A DNA stretch of 64,000 bases, from contig JOFO01000029.1 in NCBI GenBank assembly GCA_000721275.1, positions 17,672 through 81,671 of the forward strand, in the 5' to 3' direction. Both the position numbers and the translations under genes were made by a program. The notes beneath the pieces are model-generated. The model did not search any database, was not told where the DNA came from, and worked only from the letters and a program-made list of their open reading frames with translations. This document shows positions 53,420 through 61,174 of the stretch, in pieces. This DNA is from Microtetraspora glauca (GTDB taxonomy: Bacteria; Actinomycetota; Actinomycetes; Streptomycetales; Streptomycetaceae). Numbering within the stretch: the stretch's first letter is position 1; the number at the start of each line of letters is the position of its first letter.

Positions 53420-53806
53420 ATGAGCGAACTGCCCCCGATCGCCGCCCGGTTCGACGACCCGGCCTGCGCCGACGGCGCCGTCCAGCCCTTCCGCGTCGGC
53501 GACAAGTGGACCGGTGTGGTGCTGCGCTGCCTGGAGGACGGCTCCGCGCGCCGGTTCGGCGAACTCCGCGCCGCCCTCCCCTGGATCACCCCCAAGGTCC
53601 TCACCGAGACCCTGCGCGCGATGGAACGCAGAGGCTTCCTCACCCGCAGCGCGTACGACGAGAACCCGCCGCGCGTCGAGTACGCCCTCACCCCGCTCGG
53701 CCGCTCCCTCCTCGGCCCGCTCGACACGGCCTGCGCCTGGGCCCGCGCCCACGGCGCCGAGATCGGCTCCGCCCGCGCCGCGTACCCGGCGGACGGCCCG
53801 GCGTAG
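53420..53806 (+). CDS. HxlR-family regulator
   Basis: A 128-residue winged-helix regulator. The family pattern VGDKWTGVVLRCL...RFGELRAALPWITPKVLTETLRAMERRGFLTR...PRVEYALTPLG is complete. It has no Cys near the N-terminal region except Cys in DPACADG, which could be redox-active. The TAG stop forms part of the next gene's promoter. Confidence 0.92.
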   Translation: MSELPPIAARFDDPACADGAVQPFRVGDKWTGVVLRCLEDGSARRFGELRAALPWITPKVLTETLRAMERRGFLTRSAYDENPPRVEYALTPLGRSLLGPLDTACAWARAHGAEIGSARAAYPADGPA

Positions 53807-53809
53807 GCT
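53804..53809 (+). promoter_or_regulatory. -10 box TAGGCT built on a stop codon
   Basis: TAG is the stop of the HxlR gene; eight bases separate the hexamer from ATG 53818. Confidence 0.55.
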
Positions 53810-53817
53810 CGGCGGTC

Positions 53818-54213
53818 ATGACGACCGACGGATCCATCCCCGAAGAGCTGCGGCGAGCCCGCTACCTCAGCCTCACCACCTTCCGGAAGAACGGGACCGG
53901 GGTCGCCACCCCCGTCTGGTACGCCGTCGAGGACGGGCGGGTGTACGTGTGGACCCGCACCGACTCCTGGAAGGTCAAGCGGCTCCGCAACGACCCCCGC
54001 GTCGAACTGGCCGTCTGCGACGTGCGCGGCAACGTGCCCGACGGCGCCGCCCGCACCCCCGGCACCGCCCGGCTGGTCACCGGCGACGAGCTGCGGCACG
54101 TCCGCCGGCTGCTCTCCCGCAAGTACACCTACCAGTTCTGGCTCGTCGACTGGCCGGCCACGATCGCCCGCCTCGGCAAGCGCCCTCACACCGGCATCGT
54201 CGTCACCCTGTGA
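53818..54213 (+). CDS. PPOX-class F420-dependent oxidoreductase
   Basis: A 131-residue split-barrel protein (pyridoxamine 5'-phosphate oxidase-like). LSLTTFRKNGTGVATPVWYAVEDG, WTRTDSWKVKRLRNDPRVELAVCD and ARLVTGD are typical of the F420-binding subgroup. Probably reduces a quinone, biliverdin-like or fatty compound; the substrate is unknown. Confidence 0.88.
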   Translation: MTTDGSIPEELRRARYLSLTTFRKNGTGVATPVWYAVEDGRVYVWTRTDSWKVKRLRNDPRVELAVCDVRGNVPDGAARTPGTARLVTGDELRHVRRLLSRKYTYQFWLVDWPATIARLGKRPHTGIVVTL

Positions 54214-54297
54214 CCCGCCGGTACGCCGCCGATGTGGTCCCCGGGGCACGGAAAGGAAAACGGTCCGTAGCCGTCCCGTAACACGACTGCGGTGCAA

Positions 54298-54339
54298 TGC
54301 CCTGCGGCGGACCGGAAGGTCCCCTTCTACCGCAGGGCA
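54298..54339 (+). promoter_or_regulatory. Two-tier RNA leader hairpin with a GNRA loop
   Basis: TGCCCTGCGG (54298-54307) pairs perfectly with 54330-54339. Inside, GGACC (54309-54313) and GGTCC (54318-54322) close a GGAA tetraloop. The outer 3' arm covers most of GGGCAGG (54335-54341), the ribosome site of the gene at 54349. It may hide the site until unfolded. Confidence 0.55.
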
Positions 54340-54348
54340 GGTGCGCGC

Positions 54349-55608
54349 ATGACGGTCCCTCACATCCCGTCCGAGATGGCGGAGTTCATCCACTGGCTCG
54401 GCGGGCTCGCGGCCCGCGCCGAGCGGGCCGGCGGCTGGTGGACCGTCTTCGCCGAACGGGACCCCGACGGGCTGCGCGCCTGCCTCGACGGCACCGAACT
54501 GCTGCCCTGGGACGTCGTCGAGTCCCTGCTCCAGGACGTGGGCGAGGCGCCGGAGCGGGGGAGGGGACTGTACGAGGCCGCCGCCGCCGTCCACGACCGC
54601 GGACCCGGCGGCGCCGACGCGCTGACCGCCCGCCGCGACCTGATGGAACGCGAACGCCGGCACGCCGAGGCCCGCGTCGCGGAACTGCGCCGGTGGATCC
54701 GCACCGCCGGCCCCGAGGAAGCGGCCCGGCTCGCGCACGACCTCGCCTGGACCCGCGACGACCACGCCCGCGCCACGTCCCGGATCGCGGACCTCACCGC
54801 CCGGCTCGACCGCCTGGAACGCACTCGGCGGCCCGACACGGCCCCGGACGCCGGGCCCGCGCCGGACCGGCCGCGGCCCCGCGGCGCCCGGTACGCCTGG
54901 GCCGGGGCCGACGCCGTCGAGGGGCCCGCGCCCGTCGCCGTACCCGATCTGCCCGGCGGCGGGGCCGAACCGCGCGGCGCCCGGTTCCGGCTGCGGGGCC
55001 CGAGCGGCTCCCGTACCGCCGGCGCACCGGAGACCGACGGCGCCGCGCCCACCCCGACCCCCGCCGGCGACCCGGCGGAGGCCGACCGGGCCGCCGCCAA
55101 CGCGGTCTACGCCCTTCAGCGGCTGCGCGCCCAGGGCCGTACCGGCGAGGCGCACGAGCTGCTGTGCGAGGCGCTCGGCGGGCCGCCCGCCCGGCTCCCC
55201 GCGCTCGCCGCCGCACTGCACCGGGCCGGTTTCGGCGCCGACTGGGACACCCTGCTGTGGGAGGCGTCCTCGCTGCCGCCCGCCCGGCTCGCCGCCGTCG
55301 CCGGGGCGCTCGCCGACGCGGGCCGCGCGGAGGACTGCGAGCAACTGCTCCGCCAGGGCGTCGCCCGGCCCGTCGAGGAACTGGCCGGAGCCGTCGCCGC
55401 GCTCGTCACCGAGGGCCACGACGACGAGGCGCGGGCGCTGCTCACCGCGTTCATCCGGGTGCGCACGCCCGAGGAGGCGGCCCGGCTCGCGGCGGTGGAC
55501 CCGGCGCTGCTGATGCCCCGGCTCGGCGCGGCGGCCCGCGCCCTGTCGCCCGCCGCCGACCGCGCCCTGCGGCACGCGCTCCGGGTCGGCGGCGTCCTGG
55601 CGCCCTGA
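54349..55608 (+). CDS. Coiled-coil/helical-repeat hypothetical protein
   Basis: A 419-residue protein without a recognised family. A helical N-terminus (residues 1-90) is followed by a charged coiled-coil (about 95-160). A Pro/Gly-rich linker contains a repeated RGAR motif (RGARYAWAG, RGARFRLRG). The C-terminal half has helical repeats (LRAQGRTGEAHELLCEALGG, ALADAGRAEDCEQLLRQG, LVTEGHDDEARALL) like pentatricopeptide- or TPR-type units. Likely a scaffold. It sits behind a structured leader. Confidence 0.7.
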   Translation: MTVPHIPSEMAEFIHWLGGLAARAERAGGWWTVFAERDPDGLRACLDGTELLPWDVVESLLQDVGEAPERGRGLYEAAAAVHDRGPGGADALTARRDLMERERRHAEARVAELRRWIRTAGPEEAARLAHDLAWTRDDHARATSRIADLTARLDRLERTRRPDTAPDAGPAPDRPRPRGARYAWAGADAVEGPAPVAVPDLPGGGAEPRGARFRLRGPSGSRTAGAPETDGAAPTPTPAGDPAEADRAAANAVYALQRLRAQGRTGEAHELLCEALGGPPARLPALAAALHRAGFGADWDTLLWEASSLPPARLAAVAGALADAGRAEDCEQLLRQGVARPVEELAGAVAALVTEGHDDEARALLTAFIRVRTPEEAARLAAVDPALLMPRLGAAARALSPAADRALRHALRVGGVLAP

Positions 55609-55732
55609 GGAGTTCTGGGGGGGTGAAGGAGGGAGGGGATCAAGGGGACCAGTCGTCACGTGTCGGTACGTGTCCGGTGTGGACCGCTCCGGTATGAAAC
55701 ATGATCGACTGTGCTGCTTCCGGGCGGCGCTC

Positions 55733-55761
55733 TTGCTCCGGGGTGTGACGGGGCTTACGTT
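55733..55761 (+). promoter_or_regulatory. Promoter of the hydantoin/pyrimidine operon
   Basis: TTGCTC (55733-55738), 17 bases, TACGTT (55756-55761); transcription should start near 55768. Confidence 0.6.
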
Positions 55762-55779
55762 CTCCTCCTACGCACCGTG

Positions 55780-55793
55780 TCTACGGGCGTAGA
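55780..55793. promoter_or_regulatory. Palindrome in the operon leader
   Basis: TCTACG-GG-CGTAGA is perfect and lies just after the expected transcript start, a good place for a repressor. Confidence 0.5.
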
Positions 55794-55825
55794 GGCTCTC
55801 TGACGCCGTGCCGAAGGAGCAGCTC

Positions 55826-56665
55826 ATGACCGTCGTACGCGCCGCCCTCGTCCAGGCGACCTGGACCGGCGACACCGAATCCATGATCGCCAAGCATGAG
55901 GAGCACGCCCGCGAGGCGGCCCGGCAGGGCGCCCAAGTGATCGGCTTCCAGGAGGTGTTCAACGCCCCCTACTTCTGCCAGGTCCAGGAGCCCGAGCACT
56001 ACCGCTGGGCCGAGCCCGTCCCGGACGGCCCCACCGTCACCCGGATGCGGGCGCTGGCCCGCGAGACCGGCATGGTGATCGTCGTCCCGGTCTTCGAGGT
56101 CGAGTCGGAGGGCTTCTACTACAACACGGCCGCCGTGATCGACGCCGACGGCCGCTACCTCGGCAAGTACCGCAAGCACCACATCCCCCAGGTCAAGGGG
56201 TTCTGGGAGAAGTACTACTTCCGCCCGGGGAACGCCGGCTGGCCCGTCTTCGACACGGCCGTCGGCAAGGTCGGCGTCTACATCTGCTACGACCGCCACT
56301 TCCCCGAGGGCTGGCGCCAACTCGGCCTCAACGGCGCCCAGCTGGTCTACAACCCGTCGGCCACCCACCGCGGCCTCTCGTCCTACCTCTGGCAGCTGGA
56401 GCAGCCCGCCGCCGCCGTCGCCAACGAGTACTTCGTCGCCGCCATCAACCGCGTCGGCGTCGAGGAGTACGGCGACAACGACTTCTACGGCACCAGCTAC
56501 TTCGTCGACCCGCGCGGCCGGTTCGTCGGCGACGTCGCCTCCGACAAGGAGGAGGAACTCGTCGTCCGCGACCTGGACTTCGGCCTCATCGAGGAGGTCC
56601 GGCAGCAGTGGGCCTTCTACCGCGACCGCCGCCCCGACGCGTACGACGGGCTGGTCCGGCCGTGA
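55826..56665 (+). CDS. Nitrilase-family beta-ureidopropionase
   Basis: A 279-residue carbon-nitrogen hydrolase. The Glu-Lys-Cys triad is visible: Glu in GFQEVFNAPYF, Lys in KYRKHHIPQV, Cys in VYICYDRHFPEGW. With dihydropyrimidinase and an aminotransferase in the operon, it probably cleaves N-carbamoyl-beta-alanine. AAGGAG at 55812-55817 fixes ATG 55826; the in-frame GTG at 55808 lies before the ribosome site. Confidence 0.92.
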   Translation: MTVVRAALVQATWTGDTESMIAKHEEHAREAARQGAQVIGFQEVFNAPYFCQVQEPEHYRWAEPVPDGPTVTRMRALARETGMVIVVPVFEVESEGFYYNTAAVIDADGRYLGKYRKHHIPQVKGFWEKYYFRPGNAGWPVFDTAVGKVGVYICYDRHFPEGWRQLGLNGAQLVYNPSATHRGLSSYLWQLEQPAAAVANEYFVAAINRVGVEEYGDNDFYGTSYFVDPRGRFVGDVASDKEEELVVRDLDFGLIEEVRQQWAFYRDRRPDAYDGLVRP

Positions 56666-57948
56666 ACAGCCTGCACGCCCGCCACCGCGCCGTCCTCCCC
56701 GACTGGCTCTCGCTCTACTACGACGAGCCGATCGAGCTCACCCACGGCGAGGGCCGGTACGTCTGGGACGCCGACGGCCGCCGCTACCTGGACTTCTTCG
56801 GCGGCATCCTCACCACCATGACCGCCCACGCCCTCCCCGAGGTCACCAAGGCGGTCGCCGAACAGGCCGGCCGGATCCTCCACTCCTCCACGCTCTACCT
56901 CAACCGGCCCATGGTGGAGCTCGCCGAACGGATCGCCGCCCTCTCCGGCATCCCCGACGCCCGCGTCTTCTTCACCACCTCCGGCACCGAGGCCAACGAC
57001 ACGGCCCTGCTCCTCGCCACCGCGTACCGCCGCTCGCACCACATCCTGGCGATGCGCAACAGCTACCACGGCCGCTCCTTCTCCACCGTCGGCGTCACCG
57101 GCAACCGCTCCTGGTCGCCCACCGGCCTCTCCCCGCTCCAGACCCTGTACGTGCACGGCGCGGTCCGCACCCGCGGCCCCTTCGCCGGGCTCACAGACGA
57201 GCGGTTCACCGAGGCGGCCGTCGCCGACCTGGAGGACCTGCTGGGCCAGACCCGCGCCGGGGTGGCCGCGCTCATCGCCGAACCCGTCCAGGGCGTCGGC
57301 GGCTTCACCTCTCCGCCCGACGGCCTCTACGCCGCCTTCCGCCGCGTCCTCGACCGGCACGGCATCCTGTGGATCTCCGACGAGGTGCAGACCGGCTGGG
57401 GCCGCACCGGCGACCACTTCTGGGGCTGGCAGGCGCACGCCCAGGCCGGACCGCCCGACCTGCTCACCTTCGCCAAGGGCATCGGCAACGGCATGTCGAT
57501 CGGCGGAGTGGTCGCCCGCGCCGAGATCATGAACTGCCTGGACGCCAACTCCCTCTCCACCTTCGGCGGTTCGCCCGTCACCATGGCCGCAGGGCTGGCC
57601 AACCTCGGCTACCTCCTCGACCACGACCTCCAGGGCAACGCGCGCCGGGTCGGCGGACTCCTCATCGAACGGCTCCGCGCCGCCGCCGCGGGTGTCGACG
57701 CCGTCCGCGAGATCCGCGGCCGGGGCCTCATGATCGGCATCGAGCTCGCCGACCCGGCCACCGGGCGCGCCGCCCCCGAAGCCGCCGCCGCCGTCCTGGA
57801 AGCGGCCCGCGCCGGCGGCCTCCTCATCGGCAAGGGCGGCGGCCACGACACCAGCGCCCTGCGCGTCGCGCCCCCGCTGTCGCTCACCGTCGCCGAGGCC
57901 GAGGAAGGCGCCGCCGTCCTCGAACAGGCCCTCAGATCCCTCCAGTGA
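56662..57948 (+). CDS. Class III aminotransferase (beta-alanine/omega-amino acid type)
   Basis: A 428-residue PLP enzyme. It shows FFGGILTTMTAHALPEVTKA, TTSGTEANDTALLLA, ISDEVQTGWGRTGDHFW and the PLP-binding Lys in TFAKGIGNGMSIGG. In this operon it most likely converts beta-alanine to malonate semialdehyde. The GTG start overlaps the previous stop (GTGA). Confidence 0.9.
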   Translation: MNSLHARHRAVLPDWLSLYYDEPIELTHGEGRYVWDADGRRYLDFFGGILTTMTAHALPEVTKAVAEQAGRILHSSTLYLNRPMVELAERIAALSGIPDARVFFTTSGTEANDTALLLATAYRRSHHILAMRNSYHGRSFSTVGVTGNRSWSPTGLSPLQTLYVHGAVRTRGPFAGLTDERFTEAAVADLEDLLGQTRAGVAALIAEPVQGVGGFTSPPDGLYAAFRRVLDRHGILWISDEVQTGWGRTGDHFWGWQAHAQAGPPDLLTFAKGIGNGMSIGGVVARAEIMNCLDANSLSTFGGSPVTMAAGLANLGYLLDHDLQGNARRVGGLLIERLRAAAAGVDAVREIRGRGLMIGIELADPATGRAAPEAAAAVLEAARAGGLLIGKGGGHDTSALRVAPPLSLTVAEAEEGAAVLEQALRSLQ

Positions 57949-57962
57949 CAGGGGAGTAGCCC

Positions 57963-59366
57963 GTGAGCACCCGAACCCTCGTCCGGGGCGGCCTCGTCGT
58001 CACCGCCTCCGACGAACTCCACGCCGACGTCCTCGTCGAGGACGGCCGCGTCGCCGCCCTCGCCGCCCACGGCTCCGACACGGCGGCCGGCTGGACCGCC
58101 GACCGCGTCCTCGACGCCACCGACCGCTACGTCATCCCGGGCGGCGTCGACGCCCACACCCACATGGAGCTGCCCTTCGGCGGCACCTTCGCCTCCGACA
58201 CCTTCGAGACCGGCACCCGCGCCGCCGCCTGGGGCGGCACCACCACGATCGTCGACTTCGCCGTCCAGTCCGTCGGCCGCCCCCTCCGCGAGGGCCTGGA
58301 CACCTGGTACGCGAAGGCCGACGGGAACTGCGCGATCGACTACGCGTTCCACATGATCATGTCGGACGTCACGCCGACCACCCTCCGCGAGATGCCCCTC
58401 CTGATCGAGGAGGGCATCACCTCCTTCAAGCTCTTCATGGCCTACCCCGGCGTCTTCTACTCGGACGACGGGCAGATCCTGCGGGCCATGCAGGTCGCGG
58501 CCGGCACCGGCGGGCTGATCATGATGCACGCGGAGAACGGCATCGCGATCGACGTCCTGGTGGAGCAGGCCCTGGCCCGCGGCGAGACCGATCCCCGCTT
58601 CCACGGCGAGGTCCGCAAGGCGCTGCTGGAGGCGGAGGCCACCCACCGGGCGATCCAGCTGGCACGGGTCGCGGGCAGCCCCCTGTACGTCGTGCACGTG
58701 TCGGCGCGGGAGGCGGTGGCCGAACTGGCGGCGGCGCGGGACCTGGGCCTGCCGGTCTTCGGCGAGACCTGCCCGCAGTACCTGTTCCTGTCGACGGACA
58801 ACCTGGCGGAGCCGGACTTCGAGGGCGCCAAGTACGTGTGCAGCACGCCCCTGCGCCCGAAGGAGCACCAGGCGGCGCTCTGGCGCGGCCTGCGCACCAA
58901 CGACCTCCAGGTGGTCTCCACCGACCACTGCCCGTTCTGCTTCACCGGCCAGAAGGAGCTGGGCCGGGGCGACTTCTCGAAGATCCCCAACGGCCTCCCG
59001 GGCGTGGAGAACCGCATGGACCTCCTCCACCAGGCGGTCGTCGACGGGCACATCTCGCGGCGCCGCTGGATCGAGATCGCCTGCGCGACCCCGGCGAGGA
59101 TGTTCGGCCTCTACCCGCAGAAGGGCACGATCGCGCCGGGCGCCGACGCCGACCTCGTCATCTACGACCCGCACGCCACCCAGGTGCTCTCGGCGGAGAC
59201 CCACCACATGAACGTCGACTACTCGGCGTACGAGGGGAGGACGGTCACCGGCCGGGTCGAGACCGTCCTCTCGCGCGGCGAACTCGTCCTCGACCAGCGG
59301 ACGTACGTCGGCCGCGCCGGCCACGGCACGTTCATCCCCCGCTCCACCTGCCAGTACCTGAACTAG
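57963..59366 (+). CDS. hydA: Dihydropyrimidinase (D-hydantoinase)
   Basis: A 467-residue cyclic amidohydrolase. The metal ligands are in GGVDAHTHMELPFGG, the carboxylated Lys in SFKLFMAYPG, His in MMHAENG and VVHVSAREA, Asp in STDHCPFC. It opens dihydrouracil or hydantoin rings. Its product feeds the ureidopropionase. GTG 57963 is preceded by a GGGGAG site. Confidence 0.95.
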   Translation: MSTRTLVRGGLVVTASDELHADVLVEDGRVAALAAHGSDTAAGWTADRVLDATDRYVIPGGVDAHTHMELPFGGTFASDTFETGTRAAAWGGTTTIVDFAVQSVGRPLREGLDTWYAKADGNCAIDYAFHMIMSDVTPTTLREMPLLIEEGITSFKLFMAYPGVFYSDDGQILRAMQVAAGTGGLIMMHAENGIAIDVLVEQALARGETDPRFHGEVRKALLEAEATHRAIQLARVAGSPLYVVHVSAREAVAELAAARDLGLPVFGETCPQYLFLSTDNLAEPDFEGAKYVCSTPLRPKEHQAALWRGLRTNDLQVVSTDHCPFCFTGQKELGRGDFSKIPNGLPGVENRMDLLHQAVVDGHISRRRWIEIACATPARMFGLYPQKGTIAPGADADLVIYDPHATQVLSAETHHMNVDYSAYEGRTVTGRVETVLSRGELVLDQRTYVGRAGHGTFIPRSTCQYLN

Positions 59367-59377
59367 GAGGCCGCTTC

Positions 59378-60394
59378 GTGGACTTCGGACTCGTCCTGCA
59401 GACCGACCCGCCCGCCTCGCAGGTCGTCGGCCTGATGCGCCGGGCGGAGCGCAACGGCTTCCGCTACGGCTGGACCTTCGACTCCGCCGTGCTCTGGCAG
59501 GAACCCTTCGTCATCTACAGCCAGATCCTCGAACACACCACCAAGCTCCGCGTCGGTCCCATGGTCACCAACCCGGGGACGCGCACCTGGGAGGTGACGG
59601 CCTCCACCTTCGCCACCCTCAACGACATGTTCGGCAACCGCACCGTCTGCGGCATCGGCCGCGGCGACTCCGCCATGCGCGTCGCCGGCCGCCGCCCGAA
59701 CACCCTGGCCCGCCTGGGCGAGGCCATCGACGTCATCCGCGACCTGGCGGAGGGCCGCGAGGCGACCGTCGACGGCAACCCGATCCGCATCCCCTGGATC
59801 AAGAACGGGAAGCTGCCGGTGTGGATGGCCGCCTACGGCCCCAAGGCCCTCGCCCTCGCCGGGCAGAAGGCCGACGGCTTCATCCTCCAGCTCGCCGACC
59901 CGTTCCTCACCGAGTGGATGGTCAAGGCGGTCAGGAACGCGGCCCAGGAGGCGGGCCGCGACCCCGGCGCCCTCACCATCTGCGTCGCCGCCCCCGCCTA
60001 CGTCACCGCCGACGACTCGCCCGAGGCCCTGGCCCACGCCCGCGATCAGTGCCGCTGGTTCGGCGGCATGGTCGGCAACCACGTCGCCGACCTCGTCGCC
60101 AAGTACGGCGAACACTCCTCCATGGTCCCCGACGCACTCACCGCGTACATCAAGGACCGCCAGGGCTACGACTACTCCCACCACGGCCGCGCCGGCAACC
60201 CCGACACCGCCTTCGTCCCCGACGAGATCGTCGACCGCTTCTGCCTCCTCGGCCCCGCCGAGGCCCACGTCGCCAAGCTCCGCCGGCTCAAGGACCTCGG
60301 CGTCGACCAGTTCGCCGTCTACGCCATGCACGACCACCGCGAGGGCACCATCGACGCGTACGGCTCCGGCGTCATCCCCGCCATCAACGGCTGA
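59378..60394 (+). CDS. LLM-class F420-dependent oxidoreductase (TIGR03842-like)
   Basis: A 338-residue luciferase-like TIM-barrel enzyme. The start DFGLVLQTDPPASQVVGLMRRAERNGF and VCGIGRGDSAMRVAGRRP match the family routinely found beside hydantoinase genes. It uses F420H2 (family knowledge); its substrate is not established. It could supply or consume the ring compound handled by the dihydropyrimidinase. GGAGG 8 bases before GTG 59378. Confidence 0.9.
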   Translation: MDFGLVLQTDPPASQVVGLMRRAERNGFRYGWTFDSAVLWQEPFVIYSQILEHTTKLRVGPMVTNPGTRTWEVTASTFATLNDMFGNRTVCGIGRGDSAMRVAGRRPNTLARLGEAIDVIRDLAEGREATVDGNPIRIPWIKNGKLPVWMAAYGPKALALAGQKADGFILQLADPFLTEWMVKAVRNAAQEAGRDPGALTICVAAPAYVTADDSPEALAHARDQCRWFGGMVGNHVADLVAKYGEHSSMVPDALTAYIKDRQGYDYSHHGRAGNPDTAFVPDEIVDRFCLLGPAEAHVAKLRRLKDLGVDQFAVYAMHDHREGTIDAYGSGVIPAING

Positions 60395-60410
60395 ACGGCT
60401 CCGGCGCACC

Positions 60411-60434
60411 CCGGCGCGGCCCCGTGCGCGCCGG
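60411..60434 (+). terminator. Terminator of the hydantoin operon
   Basis: CCGGCGCG (60411-60418) pairs with CGCGCCGG (60427-60434), 8-nt loop, 16 bases after the last stop. Confidence 0.55.
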
Positions 60435-60598
60435 CCGCTCGGCCCGGCCCCGCAGGGCGACTAGCCCGCACCGGTGGCGCTCCCGCGCGTTCCCCGGCGC
60501 GGCACACCGGCGGGGCGGGCGGGGACGCCTAGCGTCGGGGCCGCACACGCGTGCAGCCCCCTCACCCCGCCCCGCCCCCTCACGCAGAGGAGTGATCC

Positions 60599-61012
60599 AT
60601 GGCGTCCCGGCTCAACCCGTACATCAGCTTCACCGGCCAGGCGAAGCAGGCCATCGACTTCTACCAGGACGTGTTCGGCGGAACGCCGGAGGTCAACACC
60701 TACGCCCAGTTCGGCCAGGCGCCGCCCGGGTACGAGGACAAGATCATGCACGGCATGCTGGAGACCCCCGCCGGCTTCACGCTCATGGTCTCCGACAACC
60801 CGCCCGGCATGGACCTCACCGTCGGCAACAACATCAGCATCAGCCTCAGCGGCGACGACGACGCCGAACTCCGCGGCTACTGGGACAAGCTCACCGCCCG
60901 CGGCACGGTCTCCGTCCCCCTGGAGAAGCAGATGTGGGGCGACGTCTTCGGCATGTGCACCGACGAGTTCGGCGTCACCTGGATGGTGAACATCGCGGGC
61001 ACCCCCTCCTGA
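60599..61012 (+). CDS. VOC family (PhnB-like) protein
   Basis: A 137-residue glyoxalase/bleomycin-resistance fold protein. NPYISFTGQAKQAIDFYQDVFGG and DEFGVTWMVNI are hallmarks of the PhnB subgroup. Metal-binding positions are only partly conserved, so function is open. TAGCGT at 60530-60535 may be the -10 box; GAGGAG lies before the ATG. Confidence 0.9.
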   Translation: MASRLNPYISFTGQAKQAIDFYQDVFGGTPEVNTYAQFGQAPPGYEDKIMHGMLETPAGFTLMVSDNPPGMDLTVGNNISISLSGDDDAELRGYWDKLTARGTVSVPLEKQMWGDVFGMCTDEFGVTWMVNIAGTPS

Positions 61013-61037
61013 CCGCCCTGACCACCGGAAACGTGGG

Positions 61038-61066
61038 TGAGAAGCACCTCGGACACCTGGTAGATT
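61038..61066 (+). promoter_or_regulatory. Promoter of the tRNA-Leu gene
   Basis: TGAGAA (61038-61043), 17 bases, TAGATT (61061-61066), about 46 bases before the tRNA. Confidence 0.45.
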
Positions 61067-61112
61067 GATGTCCGTCGCCGCGGGGAACACCCCGCGAGCC
61101 GACAGACACCTT

Positions 61113-61174
61113 GTCCGGGTGGCGGAATGGCAGACGCGCTAGCTTGAGGTGCTAGTGCCCTTTATCGGGCGTGG
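61113..61174 (+). tRNA. Truncated tRNA-Leu (anticodon GAG)
   Basis: The acceptor 5' strand, D-arm, anticodon arm (loop TTGAGGT, anticodon GAG at 61146-61148) and the long variable arm (GCCC-TTTATC-GGGC) of a type II leucine tRNA are intact. The expected G-rich T-arm with TTCAAGTCC and the 3' acceptor strand are missing: after about 61174 the sequence becomes the end of the trypsin gene. As it stands the RNA could not fold or be aminoacylated. No 3' half was seen elsewhere in the window. Confidence 0.85.
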
